A stretch of DNA of 64,000 bases from assembly GCA_016183655.1 (NCBI GenBank), contig JACPEH010000011.1:1-64000 (forward strand), given 5' to 3'. The notes beneath the pieces are model-generated. The model saw nothing but the letters and a program-made list of their open reading frames with translations. It did no database searches and was not told the origin of the DNA. Each line of letters starts with the position of its first letter. Position 1 is the stretch's first letter. This stretch comes from Rhodocyclales bacterium. Its GTDB lineage: Bacteria > Pseudomonadota > Gammaproteobacteria > Burkholderiales > Rhodocyclaceae. The translations under genes and the position numbers were made by a program. This document shows, piece by piece, positions 1 through 7,209 of this stretch.

Positions 1-140
1 AGGACTGGAAGGAGGCGATGAACCAGTTCGCCATCTTGTATGACGATCGCTTTGTTCGCGCAGTCCATTAAAATAGCTCTCGACGAGCCCCATTGGGGGA
101 CGTCTCAAACCGCCTCACACACAGAAATTCTGACACCCCC
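1..140 (+). mobile_element. Right end of an IS256-like insertion sequence, truncated by the window edge
   Basis: The first 71 bases encode a transposase-like C-terminus. They are followed by a non-coding tail ending in CCTCACACACAGAAATTCTG and then ACACCCCC. Read inward from the right, this is GGGGGTGTCAGAATTTCTGT, the kind of terminal repeat I associate with Mutator/IS256-type elements. The element probably ends at about 139-140, only 14 bases from the stop codon of the cassette gene at 154. The left end lies outside the window, so neither the terminal repeat pair nor a target duplication can be checked. The family call rests on memory of typical ends. Confidence 0.55.
3..71 (+). CDS. C-terminal fragment of an IS256-family transposase (partial)
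   Basis: Only the last 22 codons are in the window (DWKEAMNQFAILYDDRFVRA, then VH and TAA). The pattern W...AMNQFAI...DRF matches how IS256/Mutator transposases usually end, where an aromatic/QFAI motif precedes the stop. The catalytic DDE residues would lie upstream. The reading frame closes about 70 bases before the putative right terminal repeat, which is the usual spacing for this group. With so few residues the assignment is moderate. It is supported mainly by the terminal-repeat-like sequence just downstream. Confidence 0.5.
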   Translation, partial: DWKEAMNQFAILYDDRFVRAVH

Positions 141-153
141 TGCAGCGCCATTC

Positions 154-885
154 TTACAGCCCGCCCTTTTTAAACCATGTCATTGCGGTAGGTAGGTCTT
201 TCTCGACTCCCCATCCGAGTTCATACATCGTGCCAATTGCAATGCAAGCCTCCCGGTAGACGGTTGTATCCTGCTCGTTCTCTTGCGCCTTCATGAAACA
301 AGTCAACGCGGGCTTGTAGTCATTCAGCGCCGACAGAGTCTTGCCGCGACGGAAATAATTTTCCGCTGAAGCAAAAGAATCGCTTGCACTGCAATTGCTA
401 CCTCCAAGCTCCTCCAGTTCCTTCTTGCGGCTAGAGACCAACTCCCTAGCATTGGCAGCCGCCAGGTCGTCCAAATACTTGACCGCTTGGTCTCGGGTCA
501 TTCCGGATGTGTCGCACAGAATGTAGCCACTGATTGTTGTGTTGTACTTCGGCACCTCCGGCATCAGTCCTGGGCGCAAATAGACAGGGGCTGTGCCTTG
601 AAACCCTGCATCCTGGGAGGTCACTATTTGTTGATATCTATTGCCACCACAGAGCTGCTCAGCACGGCCTCGCCAGGTATCGATAGCAGCACCAAAGGTT
701 GGCCACGGTGCCCTATTCGCTGTTGCTGTCAATTGGTATAGACCTTTCGTGATCTCATTGTCTGCAAAGCCTCCGCCAAATGGACTGTGTCCATCGGTCC
801 GGAAATTATGAGTCGATGAGCAACCGGCGACGACAGTCAGAAATACAAACGGCAGCCACCAGAACTGTGTGACCTTTCTTTTCAT
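154..885 (-). CDS. Cassette-borne lipoprotein with a C-terminal Sel1-like repeat
   Basis: This 243-residue protein starts with a lipoprotein signal peptide (basic MKRK, hydrophobic stretch, lipobox VAGC near residue 22), so it is probably anchored in an envelope membrane. Residues about 35-125 resemble the small lipoprotein domain beginning GGGFADNEI...GLYQL, which I have seen only in uncharacterised lipoproteins. Residues about 165-243 form TPR/Sel1-like helices, ending in a clear Sel1 unit (IGTMYELGWGVEKDLPTAMT). It lies on the minus strand between an attC-like site (920-1003) and the IS end (1-140), so it looks like an integron gene cassette whose own attC was removed by the IS. Base composition is AT-richer than the core genes to the right. 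No function is assigned. Confidence 0.75.
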   Translation of the reverse strand: MKRKVTQFWWLPFVFLTVVAGCSSTHNFRTDGHSPFGGGFADNEITKGLYQLTATANRAPWPTFGAAIDTWRGRAEQLCGGNRYQQIVTSQDAGFQGTAPVYLRPGLMPEVPKYNTTISGYILCDTSGMTRDQAVKYLDDLAAANARELVSSRKKELEELGGSNCSASDSFASAENYFRRGKTLSALNDYKPALTCFMKAQENEQDTTVYREACIAIGTMYELGWGVEKDLPTAMTWFKKGGL

Positions 886-919
886 AAGCTCAATCCCTTA
901 GCTCGCAGGTGCACTCGAT

Positions 920-1003
920 GCCCAACGTTTAGATGATGGGCGCCTGCCGGCTTGCCGGCAGGCGCCCAGCCGCGAAGCGGCGGCGTCGACCGGAATATTA
1001 GAG
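920..1003 (-). other. attC-like integron recombination site
   Basis: Read on the minus strand, the site begins with CTCTAAT (degenerate R'' box, 1003-997). It continues through the segment GACGCCGCCGCTTCGCGGC, which resembles the core of well-known aadA-type attC sites, and ends with AAACGTTGGGC, whose GTTGGGC (926-920) fits the R' consensus GTTRRRY. Inside lies a perfect 13-bp hairpin (938-950 with 955-967) and a 5-bp hairpin (969-973 with 977-981). GCACTC/GAGTGC (911-916, 1001-1006) gives an outer pairing. The site sits immediately downstream of the phosphatase gene and upstream of the next cassette gene, as expected. R'' is imperfect, so activity is uncertain. Confidence 0.65.
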
Positions 1004-1013
1004 TGCTGGCGGC

Positions 1014-1340
1014 TCATGCTGCTAGATACCGAGTAACTTTTGCATTCAGAAGCTTCACTAGAGTGGGGTCCATAAACTCGTATTCGTCCGGAATATCTAG
1101 ACAGATAACACGCTTATTGTTGAGATGTTTTTTGAATTTTGCAGATAGTTTGTTTCTGTGTGCTCTTTCCATGACAAAAATGATGTCAGCCCATTCAACA
1201 AGCTCAGGGGTTACAGGGTTTTCTGCGTCGTGATTGAGGCCGGCGGAAGTGCACTCAATGTCACTGCGTGAAGAAAATACTTGTTCGGCAGTTGGGCTTC
1301 GCAGTCGATTTTGGCTACAGATGAAAAGAACGTATTTCAT
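1014..1340 (-). CDS. Small low-molecular-weight protein-tyrosine-phosphatase-like protein
   Basis: The protein has 108 residues. The N-terminus carries the phosphatase P-loop CX5R(S): C8-SQNRL-R14-S15 directly after a hydrophobic beta strand. An acidic DP motif occurs near the end (EFMDPTLVKLL), the place where LMW-PTPs carry the general acid. It is much shorter than housekeeping LMW-PTPs (about 150 residues) and matches the compact family often found as integron cassettes. It would dephosphorylate phosphotyrosine or another phosphomonoester in the cytoplasm; the substrate is unknown. It is followed on the minus strand by an attC-like site and preceded by a cassette-junction-like GTTAGAA (about 1383-1377), so it is one complete cassette. 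Confidence 0.8.
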   Translation of the reverse strand: MKYVLFICSQNRLRSPTAEQVFSSRSDIECTSAGLNHDAENPVTPELVEWADIIFVMERAHRNKLSAKFKKHLNNKRVICLDIPDEYEFMDPTLVKLLNAKVTRYLAA

Positions 1341-1383
1341 TGGCTTGGGCGAGCGTACTCAGATTTGGAAGCGTTCTAACGAG

Positions 1384-1536
1384 GCTGTAGAAAAACTCGG
1401 CAAGGAACTGGAGACAGGGAAATGGCGGGGTCGTCAAACCATTCCGGAAGCAGCGATCGTTCGATACCGAGCGATTGTGAAGGTTGTTTCTCCGTCATGG
1501 CTCTGCCAGATTTTTCGAAAAGAGTTTTTCTACAGC
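1384..1536. mobile_element. MITE-like 153-bp element with perfect 15-bp inverted ends at a cassette junction
   Basis: GCTGTAGAAAAACTC at 1384-1398 is repeated as its exact reverse complement at 1522-1536. The interior has no convincing gene; the open frames through it are short and non-homologous. The element lies between the phosphatase cassette and the attC-like site at 1536-1604. Its right end abuts CTTCAAC, where the attC R' box would be, and its left end abuts the CGTTCTAACGAG junction of the next cassette. It therefore behaves like a non-autonomous transposable element targeted to an attC or cassette junction. The parental IS family was not identified. Confidence 0.6.
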
Positions 1537-1604
1537 TTCAACGTGGAGGTTACCGGCACTGCGCGGCTTTATCGCGCAGCGTCCGGTGGACCGCAGGGTT
1601 ATGT
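1536..1604 (-). other. attC-like integron recombination site (69 bp)
   Basis: On the minus strand the site starts with ACATAAC (1604-1598, fitting an R'' box) eight bases after the stop codon of the TPR lipoprotein gene. It ends with ACGTTGAAG, where GTTGAAG (1542-1536) approximates R'. In between, CTGCGCG and CGCGCAG pair around a GCTTTAT loop and are flanked by the imperfectly complementary GGTTACCGG and CCGGTGGACC, the usual attC architecture. The 12-mer GTTATGTTTCAC at 1598-1609 recurs inverted at 2171-2182, the other boundary of this cassette, supporting a cassette unit of about 1542-2182. The R' box is probably altered because the MITE-like element joins here. Confidence 0.65.
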
Positions 1605-1611
1605 TTCACTT

Positions 1612-2160
1612 TCACCGGAGCGCCATTGCCTTTGCTTCAAAACGTGCAGCTAGCGCACTGTCGGCTGTGCCCGTAAGGCGCTTGCCGTACTGCGTAAAAA
1701 CCTCTCCGGCATAGGCACGCTCGCGGGCGGAGAATTTATCGGTTAAGGGGAGTGCACGCTCAAGAAAACGTGCCCCCTCGGACCACTTGTCTTGGCCGGC
1801 GAGGCTGACCGATAGCTCGACGAGGCGACGGCCGATTTTCTGCTCAGACGGAGCGGGTAGTTTCTCTTCAATTGCCAAGGATTCCTTAAACAATTGCTCG
1901 GCCTCCCCAAACTTGGACAGGCGACGCTTGATCCGCGCAAGGTTATAGAGCGCCTGCGATTTCAACTCGGGTCCGAGATTGCCCCAATCGACGTTAACCA
2001 ACGCTCTGTAGCAAGCTTCCTCTGCAACATCAAGCCGGCCATTGCCTTCAGCGGCAGCGCATGTTTCCGAGTAGTTGTCGGAGGTGGCGCGGTTGATTGG
2101 GTTGGCACAGCCACCGACAAGCAACGCCGTCAGCAGCAATATCGAGAACGGCACCTTCAT
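1612..2160 (-). CDS. Cassette-borne TPR lipoprotein
   Basis: This 182-residue protein has a lipoprotein signal peptide (MKVPFSILLLTALLVGGC; lipobox LVGGC, Cys18). The mature part, about residues 25-180, consists of TPR-like helical repeats (EACYRALVNVDWGNLGPELK; ALYNLARIKRRLSKFGEAEQ), so it probably mediates protein-protein contacts at the envelope. The ATG at 2160 is chosen because it follows a strong Shine-Dalgarno (AGGAGGT) and gives the lipobox; a longer frame upstream encodes nothing recognisable. It is flanked by an attC-like site downstream and a cassette boundary (GTTATGT, 2182-2176) upstream. No specific function can be given. Confidence 0.75.
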   Translation of the reverse strand: MKVPFSILLLTALLVGGCANPINRATSDNYSETCAAAEGNGRLDVAEEACYRALVNVDWGNLGPELKSQALYNLARIKRRLSKFGEAEQLFKESLAIEEKLPAPSEQKIGRRLVELSVSLAGQDKWSEGARFLERALPLTDKFSARERAYAGEVFTQYGKRLTGTADSALAARFEAKAMALR

Positions 2161-2495
2161 GTGACCTCCTGTGAAACATAACGTGAAGTTGGCAACATAT
2201 ACGCCGAGCATTCTGGAAACTTGCCATCCATTCCGGATGACGCTGCGTTGCCAAGGTGTTGGCAGGATTCGTTTTTCTTGCTCATCAGGCCATATCCATA
2301 CTGAATGGGCGGCGGACAAGCGCGGCGTTTTTCCAGCATCGCAGGCGTTGGTTCCGGCTATCCTGACGGAATGCGCTTGCATGCCAATTGAATCAATGGC
2401 GTCAGGATACAAACACGGCATTTCGCTGTCGAGAGGAAAGTCGCCGATCCCGCGCTTCTGGCATCCGCCCCGCTTCCCCGCTATCCTCCCGCCCC
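2161..2495. other. Gene-free boundary region between the cassette remnant and the core genes
   Basis: This 335-bp stretch holds the upstream cassette boundary (GTGAAACATAAC, 2171-2182) and the ribosome binding site of the minus-strand lipoprotein gene. No integrase gene, attI-like site or terminator is recognisable. A minus-strand AT-rich stretch near 2195-2215 (GTATATG) could serve as a -10 for the cassette gene. The remainder is neither a clear gene nor a repeat. Open frames through it are extensions of genes on either side. Confidence 0.4.
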
Positions 2496-3683
2496 ATGCT
2501 TTCAACCGTTTCTCCGCCGCTCGACGTCGCCCGCCTCGGCCAGGTATTCACGCCGGAGGCGGTCGTCCGCCGCATGCTGGCGCTGGTGCGGAACCGCGGC
2601 CGGGTGCTCGAACCCTCGTGCGGCGACGGCGCCTTCTCGCGCCACCTGCCCGGCTGCACGGCGATCGAGATCGATCCGCGGCACTGTCCGCCGGGGGCGC
2701 TGAACCTCGATTTCTTCGCCTATCCGGCGAGCGAGAAGTTCGCGACGATCATCGGCAACCCGCCCTACGTGCGCTACCAGGACATCCCGCCGGCGACGCG
2801 CGAGCGCCTGTCGGCCGAGCACTTCGACGGGCGCTCCAACCTCTACCTGTTCTTCATCGAGAAGTGCCTGCGCCACCTCGAACCGGGTGGCGAGCTGGTG
2901 TTCATCACCCCGCGCGACTTCCTCAAGGCGACCTCGGCGGTGCGCCTGAACAAGCTGCTCTTCGCCGCCGGAACGATCACCGATTTCGTCGAGCTGGGCG
3001 ATGCGCGCATCTTTGTCGGGGCGACGCCGAACTGCGCGATCTGGCGCTTCGAGCAGGGCGACTTTTCGCGGCAGACCCGCTATGAATCCGGGAACGGCGG
3101 CAAGGCCCGCGTCGAGACGCGCCACTTCCTGCTCGCCGGCGGCCACCTGGCGTTCGCCCGCGCCGACTGCACGCTGCCGCTGTCGTCGATCTTCTCGGTC
3201 AAGGTCGGCGCGGTTTCCGGTGCCGATTCTATCTTCGCCAGCGACCAGCACGGCACGATGGATTTCGTCTGCTCGCACACGGTGCGCGACGGCAAGACGC
3301 GGCGGATGATCTTCAACACGCCGCACCCGGCGCTGCAGCGCTTCAAGAAGCAGTTGCTGGCGCGTCGCATCCGCCGCTTCGACGAGCGGAGCTGGTGGCA
3401 GTGGGGGCGCCTGCATCCGTTGAGCGAGCGGCCGCGTATCTACGTAAACTGCAAGACGCGCGAGGCGCGCCCGTTCTTCCTGCATCCGTGCAACAACTTC
3501 GACGGCGCCATCCTCGCCCTCTTTCCGCACGACCCCGCGGCGGACCTGGCCGGGCTGTGCGAACGGCTGAATGCGGTGAACTGGGAGGAACTCGGCTTCG
3601 TCTGCGACGGTCGGTATCTGTTCACGCAGCGCAGTCTGCAGGAGGCGCTGCTGCCCGAATCCTTCCAGACCGTCGCGGTGTAA
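2496..3683 (+). CDS. Orphan Eco57I/N-6 adenine DNA methyltransferase-like protein
   Basis: This 395-residue protein has a SAM-binding motif I (VLEPSCGDGAF, residues about 37-47), an acidic motif II (IEIDP) and the catalytic NPPY of N6-adenine methyltransferases at residues 88-91. The C-terminal half would carry target recognition; it resembles Eco57I/TaqI-type enzymes. It would methylate adenine in a specific DNA sequence. No restriction endonuclease gene is next to it, so it is either solitary or a domain of a lost system. The ATG at 2496 is preferred over an in-frame upstream ATG (2388) because the extra 36 residues are basic, low-complexity and precede the conserved core. It is followed 57 bp later by gshA. 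Confidence 0.8.
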   Translation: MLSTVSPPLDVARLGQVFTPEAVVRRMLALVRNRGRVLEPSCGDGAFSRHLPGCTAIEIDPRHCPPGALNLDFFAYPASEKFATIIGNPPYVRYQDIPPATRERLSAEHFDGRSNLYLFFIEKCLRHLEPGGELVFITPRDFLKATSAVRLNKLLFAAGTITDFVELGDARIFVGATPNCAIWRFEQGDFSRQTRYESGNGGKARVETRHFLLAGGHLAFARADCTLPLSSIFSVKVGAVSGADSIFASDQHGTMDFVCSHTVRDGKTRRMIFNTPHPALQRFKKQLLARRIRRFDERSWWQWGRLHPLSERPRIYVNCKTREARPFFLHPCNNFDGAILALFPHDPAADLAGLCERLNAVNWEELGFVCDGRYLFTQRSLQEALLPESFQTVAV

Positions 3684-3740
3684 CATTCCCCCTCGACAAC
3701 CCGCCCCCGTCATCGACCGGGGCACGGAGACAGCCTCGCC

Positions 3741-5030
3741 ATGGTTCCCAACCTGACCACCGCCCTCACCGGGCCGCTGCTCGAACTCGAACGCCGCTTC
3801 CTCGATGCCTCGCCGCAGATCGAGCGCTGGCTGCGCACGCAGTGGAACGAGCATACGCCGCCGTTCTACGCCTCGACCGACCTGCGCAATGCCGGCTTCA
3901 AGCTGGCGCCGGTCGACACCAACCTGTTCCCGGGCGGCTTCAACAACCTCAACCCCGCCTTCCAGCCGCTCTGCGTGCAGGCGGCGATGACGGCGATCGA
4001 GAAATTCTGCCCGGAGGCCTGCGGCCTGCTGCTGATCCCGGAAAACCACACGCGCAACCTGTTCTACCTGCAGAACGTCGCGCAGCTGGCGGCGATCCTG
4101 CGCCAGACCGGCCTCAATGTGCGCATCGGCTCGCTGCTGCCGGACATCGTCGCACCGACCCCGATCGAATTGCCCGACGGTGCCGTGCTCACGCTGGAGC
4201 CGCTGAAGCGCAACGGCAACCGGCTCGGGCTGGAGGATTTCAACCCCTGCACCATCCTGCTCAACAACGACCTCTCGGCCGGCGTGCCGGAGATCCTCAA
4301 GGGGCTCGACGAGCAGTTCGTGCTGCCGCCGCTGCACGCCGGCTGGGCGACGCGCAGGAAGTCCAACCACTTCGCCGCCTACGAGCAGGTGGCGACCGAG
4401 TTCGGGCAGATGCTGGGCATCGACCCGTGGCGCATCAACCCCCACTTCTCGGTCTGCCGCAGCATCAACTTCCACGAGCGGCAGGGCGAGGAATGCCTGG
4501 CTGCCAACGTCGACGCGGTGCTCGACATGATCCGCGAGAAGTACCGCGAATACGAGATCGACGAGACGCCGTTCGTCATCGTCAAGGCCGACGCCGGCAC
4601 CTACGGCATGGGGGTGATGACGGTCCGCGATGCGTCCGAGGTGACCGGGCTGAACCGCAGGCAGCGCAACAAGATGAGCGTGGTCAAGGAAGGCCTGGAG
4701 GTGTCCGAGGTGATCATCCAGGAGGGCGTGCACACCGTCGAGCGCGTCGGCGACGCCGTCGCCGAGCCGGTGGTGTACATGATCGACCGCTACGTCGTCG
4801 GCGGCTTCTACCGCGTCAACGCGGCGCGCGGCGTCGACGAGAACCTCAACGCGCCGGGCATGCACTTCGAGCCGCTGGCCTTCGAGACCAGCTGCCTGTG
4901 CCCGGACCTGCGCCAGAACCCGGACGCGGCGCCGAACCGCTTCTACGCCTACGGCGTCGTCGCCCGGCTGGCGGCGCTGGCGGCGGCGATCGAGATCGAA
5001 CGCACCGAGCCGGTCGCCGCGGAGGTTTGA
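3741..5030 (+). CDS. gshA: Glutamate-cysteine ligase, betaproteobacterial type
   Basis: This 429-residue enzyme catalyses ATP-dependent joining of L-glutamate and L-cysteine, the first step of glutathione synthesis in the cytoplasm. The sequence (DTNLFPGGFNNLN near residue 60, then ILLNNDLSAGVPEIL, NPHFSVCRSINFHERQGE and VKADAGTYGMGVMTV) matches the PF08886 class found in Beta- and some Gammaproteobacteria, which differs from the E. coli enzyme. The next gene is gshB, so both glutathione enzymes are encoded together. The gap to gshB holds a double hairpin (5063-5107), which might reduce read-through. Confidence 0.92.
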   Translation: MVPNLTTALTGPLLELERRFLDASPQIERWLRTQWNEHTPPFYASTDLRNAGFKLAPVDTNLFPGGFNNLNPAFQPLCVQAAMTAIEKFCPEACGLLLIPENHTRNLFYLQNVAQLAAILRQTGLNVRIGSLLPDIVAPTPIELPDGAVLTLEPLKRNGNRLGLEDFNPCTILLNNDLSAGVPEILKGLDEQFVLPPLHAGWATRRKSNHFAAYEQVATEFGQMLGIDPWRINPHFSVCRSINFHERQGEECLAANVDAVLDMIREKYREYEIDETPFVIVKADAGTYGMGVMTVRDASEVTGLNRRQRNKMSVVKEGLEVSEVIIQEGVHTVERVGDAVAEPVVYMIDRYVVGGFYRVNAARGVDENLNAPGMHFEPLAFETSCLCPDLRQNPDAAPNRFYAYGVVARLAALAAAIEIERTEPVAAEV

Positions 5031-5062
5031 ATGGAACGGCCCCCGCGCTCATTTTATTCGCT

Positions 5063-5107
5063 GCCCCCCAAGGGGGCGCAGGCCACCCTTGGGACACCCC
5101 AAGGGTG
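5063..5107. repeat. Double hairpin in the gshA-gshB gap
   Basis: Two perfect stems stand side by side: GCCCCC/GGGGGC (5063-5068 with 5072-5077) and CACCCTTGGG/CCCAAGGGTG (5084-5093 with 5098-5107, loop ACAC). There is no T-run, so it is not a standard intrinsic terminator. The composition (CCCCCAAGGGGG followed by CCCTTGGG) resembles dispersed intergenic hairpin repeats of GC-rich betaproteobacteria. No second copy is obvious in this window, so repeat status is inferred. Confidence 0.5.
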
Positions 5108-5142
5108 CTTCCTTCGGGGCGCGGCCCGGCGGGAGGCCTGAG

Positions 5143-6099
5143 GTGCGCCTGCTGTTTGTCGTCGATCCGCTGCCGGACCTGAAGGCCTGCAAGGATTCCA
5201 GCGTCGCGATGATGCGGGCGGCCGCGGCGCGCGGCCACGAGATCTGGGCGACGAGCGTCGACCGGCTGCGCTGGGAGTGTGGGGAACGTGGCGAGGGCGT
5301 TGCCGCCGAAGCGGTCGCGCTGACGATCGCCGCCGACGATCGCGACTGGTACCGCGCGCACGCCGCGCAGACGCTACGCCTTGCCGACTGCGGCGCGGTG
5401 CTGATGCGCAAGGACCCGCCCTTCGACATCGAATACGTCACCGCCACCTGGCTGCTGGAGCAGGCCGAGCGCGAAGGCGCGCGCGTCTTCAACCGGCCGC
5501 GCGCGCTGCGCGACCATTCCGAGAAACTGGCGCTGGCCGAGTTCGCCGGATTCGCGCCGCCGTCGCTGGTGACGCGCGACGCGACCCGTCTTGCCGCCTT
5601 CATCGAGCGTGAGGGCGACACCATTCTCAAGCCGCTCGACGGCATGGGCGGGCGCGGCGTCTTCCGCGTCCGCGGCGACGACCCCAACCGCAACGTGATC
5701 ATCGAGACGCTGTCCGGCGACGGCGCGCGCAGCGTCATGGCACAGCGCTTCCTGCCGGCGATCGCCGACGGCGACAAGCGCGTCCTGCTGATCGGCGGCG
5801 AGGTCGTTCCCTACTGCCTGGCGCGCGTCCCGAAACCCGGTGAGACGCGCGGCAACCTCGCTGTCGGCGGCTTCGGTGAGGTGCGGCCGCTGACCGCGCG
5901 CGACCGCGAGATCGGCGCCGCATTGGCGCCGGTGATGGCCGCGCGCGGCCTGCTCTTCGTCGGCATCGACGTGATCGGCGACTGCCTGACCGAGATCAAC
6001 GTCACCAGTCCGACCTGCATGGTCGAGATCGCCAAGGGCAGCGACGTCGATCCGGCGGCGCTGTTCGTCGCCGCGCTGGAGCGCGCATGCGCGTCCTGA
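5143..6099 (+). CDS. gshB: Glutathione synthetase
   Basis: This 318-residue enzyme adds glycine to gamma-glutamylcysteine using ATP. The N-terminal domain starts VRLLFVVDPLPDLKACKDSS, the family hallmark, and the ATP-grasp part has the P-loop DTILKPLDGMGGRGVFRV (about residues 160-178) and the metal-binding end TEINVTSPTCMVEI. A GTG at 5143 is chosen as the start because the homology begins there and GGGAGG lies upstream; the frame extends further upstream but through the hairpin repeat. The 3' end overlaps apbE by 13 bases, so the two are probably co-translated. Confidence 0.92.
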   Translation: MRLLFVVDPLPDLKACKDSSVAMMRAAAARGHEIWATSVDRLRWECGERGEGVAAEAVALTIAADDRDWYRAHAAQTLRLADCGAVLMRKDPPFDIEYVTATWLLEQAEREGARVFNRPRALRDHSEKLALAEFAGFAPPSLVTRDATRLAAFIEREGDTILKPLDGMGGRGVFRVRGDDPNRNVIIETLSGDGARSVMAQRFLPAIADGDKRVLLIGGEVVPYCLARVPKPGETRGNLAVGGFGEVRPLTARDREIGAALAPVMAARGLLFVGIDVIGDCLTEINVTSPTCMVEIAKGSDVDPAALFVAALERACAS

Positions 6100-7112
6100 T
6101 CCTGCTGCTGGCGGCGCTGCTGCTCGCCGCCTGCAGCAAGCCGCCGGTGCACGGCCGCGAGGCCTTCGTCTTCGGCACCCGCGTCGAGGTGCTGGTCGCC
6201 GACGCCGACACGGCGCGCGCCGCCGCCGCGACCGGCGCCGTGCTGCAGGAGTTCGACCGCCTGCACCGGACCTACCATGCCTGGCAGCCGTCCGAGCTGA
6301 CCGCGCTCAACGCTGCGCTGGCCGCCGGCAAGCCGCACCCGGTGACCGCGGAGCTGGCGGCGTTCATCGCCGACGCGCAGGCCATCGCCGCCGCCGGCGA
6401 GCACCTGTTCGACCCGGGGGTTGGTCGCCTGATTGCGCTGTGGGGATTCCAGTCCGACGAGTTCCGGCCGCAGCTGCCCGATCCGGCCGCGGTCGAGGCC
6501 TGGCGCCGGGCGGCGCCGTCGATCGCCGACCTGCGCCTCGACGGGCGGACCGTGAGCAGCCGCAAGCGCGAGGTGGCGCTCGACTTCGGCGGCTACCTGA
6601 AGGGCGTCGCCCTCGATCGCGCCGCGGCGCTGCTGCGCGCGCAGGGGGTGGGCAACGCGCTGGTCAACATCGGCGGCAACGTCATGGCGCTCGGCACGAA
6701 ACACGGCGAGCCGTGGCGCGTCGGCATCCAGCACCCCCGGCGACCGGGAACGCTGGCGACGCTGGCGCTGGCCGACGGCGAGGCGATCGGCACCTCCGGC
6801 GACTACCAGCGCTTCTTCGAACTCGACGGCCGCCGCTATAGCCACCTGCTCGACCCGCGCAGCGCGGCGCCGGTCGCGCACACGCAGGCGCTGACCGTGC
6901 TCGTTGCACCGCAGGCGCAGGCCGGCATGCGCTCCGACGCCGCCTCCAAGCCGCTGTTCATCGCCGGCCGCGACGATTGGCGGCGGCTCGTGGCTCCCCT
7001 CGGCGTCGCCGGTGCGCTGCGCGTCGACGCCGACGGCAGCGTCGCCGTCACGCGCGCGCTGGCGGCGCGACTCAAGTTTGAACCGGGCGTCGACGCGACG
7101 GTCGTCGACTAA
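6087..7112 (+). CDS. apbE: FAD:protein FMN transferase lipoprotein
   Basis: This 341-residue protein starts with a lipoprotein signal (LLLAALLLAACS, Cys16), placing it on the periplasmic face. ApbE enzymes move FMN from FAD onto a threonine of target flavoproteins such as the NQR/RNF subunits. Recognisable features are the FGTRVEV start, LFDPGVGRLIALWGF, LDFGGYLKGVALDRAA, LVNIGGNVMALG and the SGDYQRFFELDGRRYSHLLD segment with the catalytic/metal-binding region (DPRSAAP). It overlaps gshB by 13 bases. No ApbE substrate gene is in the window, so its partner is elsewhere. Confidence 0.9.
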   Translation: MRVLILLLAALLLAACSKPPVHGREAFVFGTRVEVLVADADTARAAAATGAVLQEFDRLHRTYHAWQPSELTALNAALAAGKPHPVTAELAAFIADAQAIAAAGEHLFDPGVGRLIALWGFQSDEFRPQLPDPAAVEAWRRAAPSIADLRLDGRTVSSRKREVALDFGGYLKGVALDRAAALLRAQGVGNALVNIGGNVMALGTKHGEPWRVGIQHPRRPGTLATLALADGEAIGTSGDYQRFFELDGRRYSHLLDPRSAAPVAHTQALTVLVAPQAQAGMRSDAASKPLFIAGRDDWRRLVAPLGVAGALRVDADGSVAVTRALAARLKFEPGVDATVVD

Positions 7113-7209
7113 CGGCGATGCCATCCCCGGCAGGAGAACGGGACGCCCTTTCCCGGCGAATGCGAGCAGGCCCTAGCCCGTGGCCGTCAGCCCCTCTAGA
7201 ATGCACCCC

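Noticed and set aside
1234..1653. 139-codon plus-strand open frame across the MITE-like element and attC
   Set aside because: It crosses attC and inverted repeats and has no homology I recognise; structure explains the region better.
2502..4865. Very long open frame on the minus strand opposite the methyltransferase and gshA (787 codons)
   Set aside because: It runs antisense to two clear genes. Its product is a His/Arg/Asp-rich string typical of the reverse frame of GC-rich coding DNA and has no domain.
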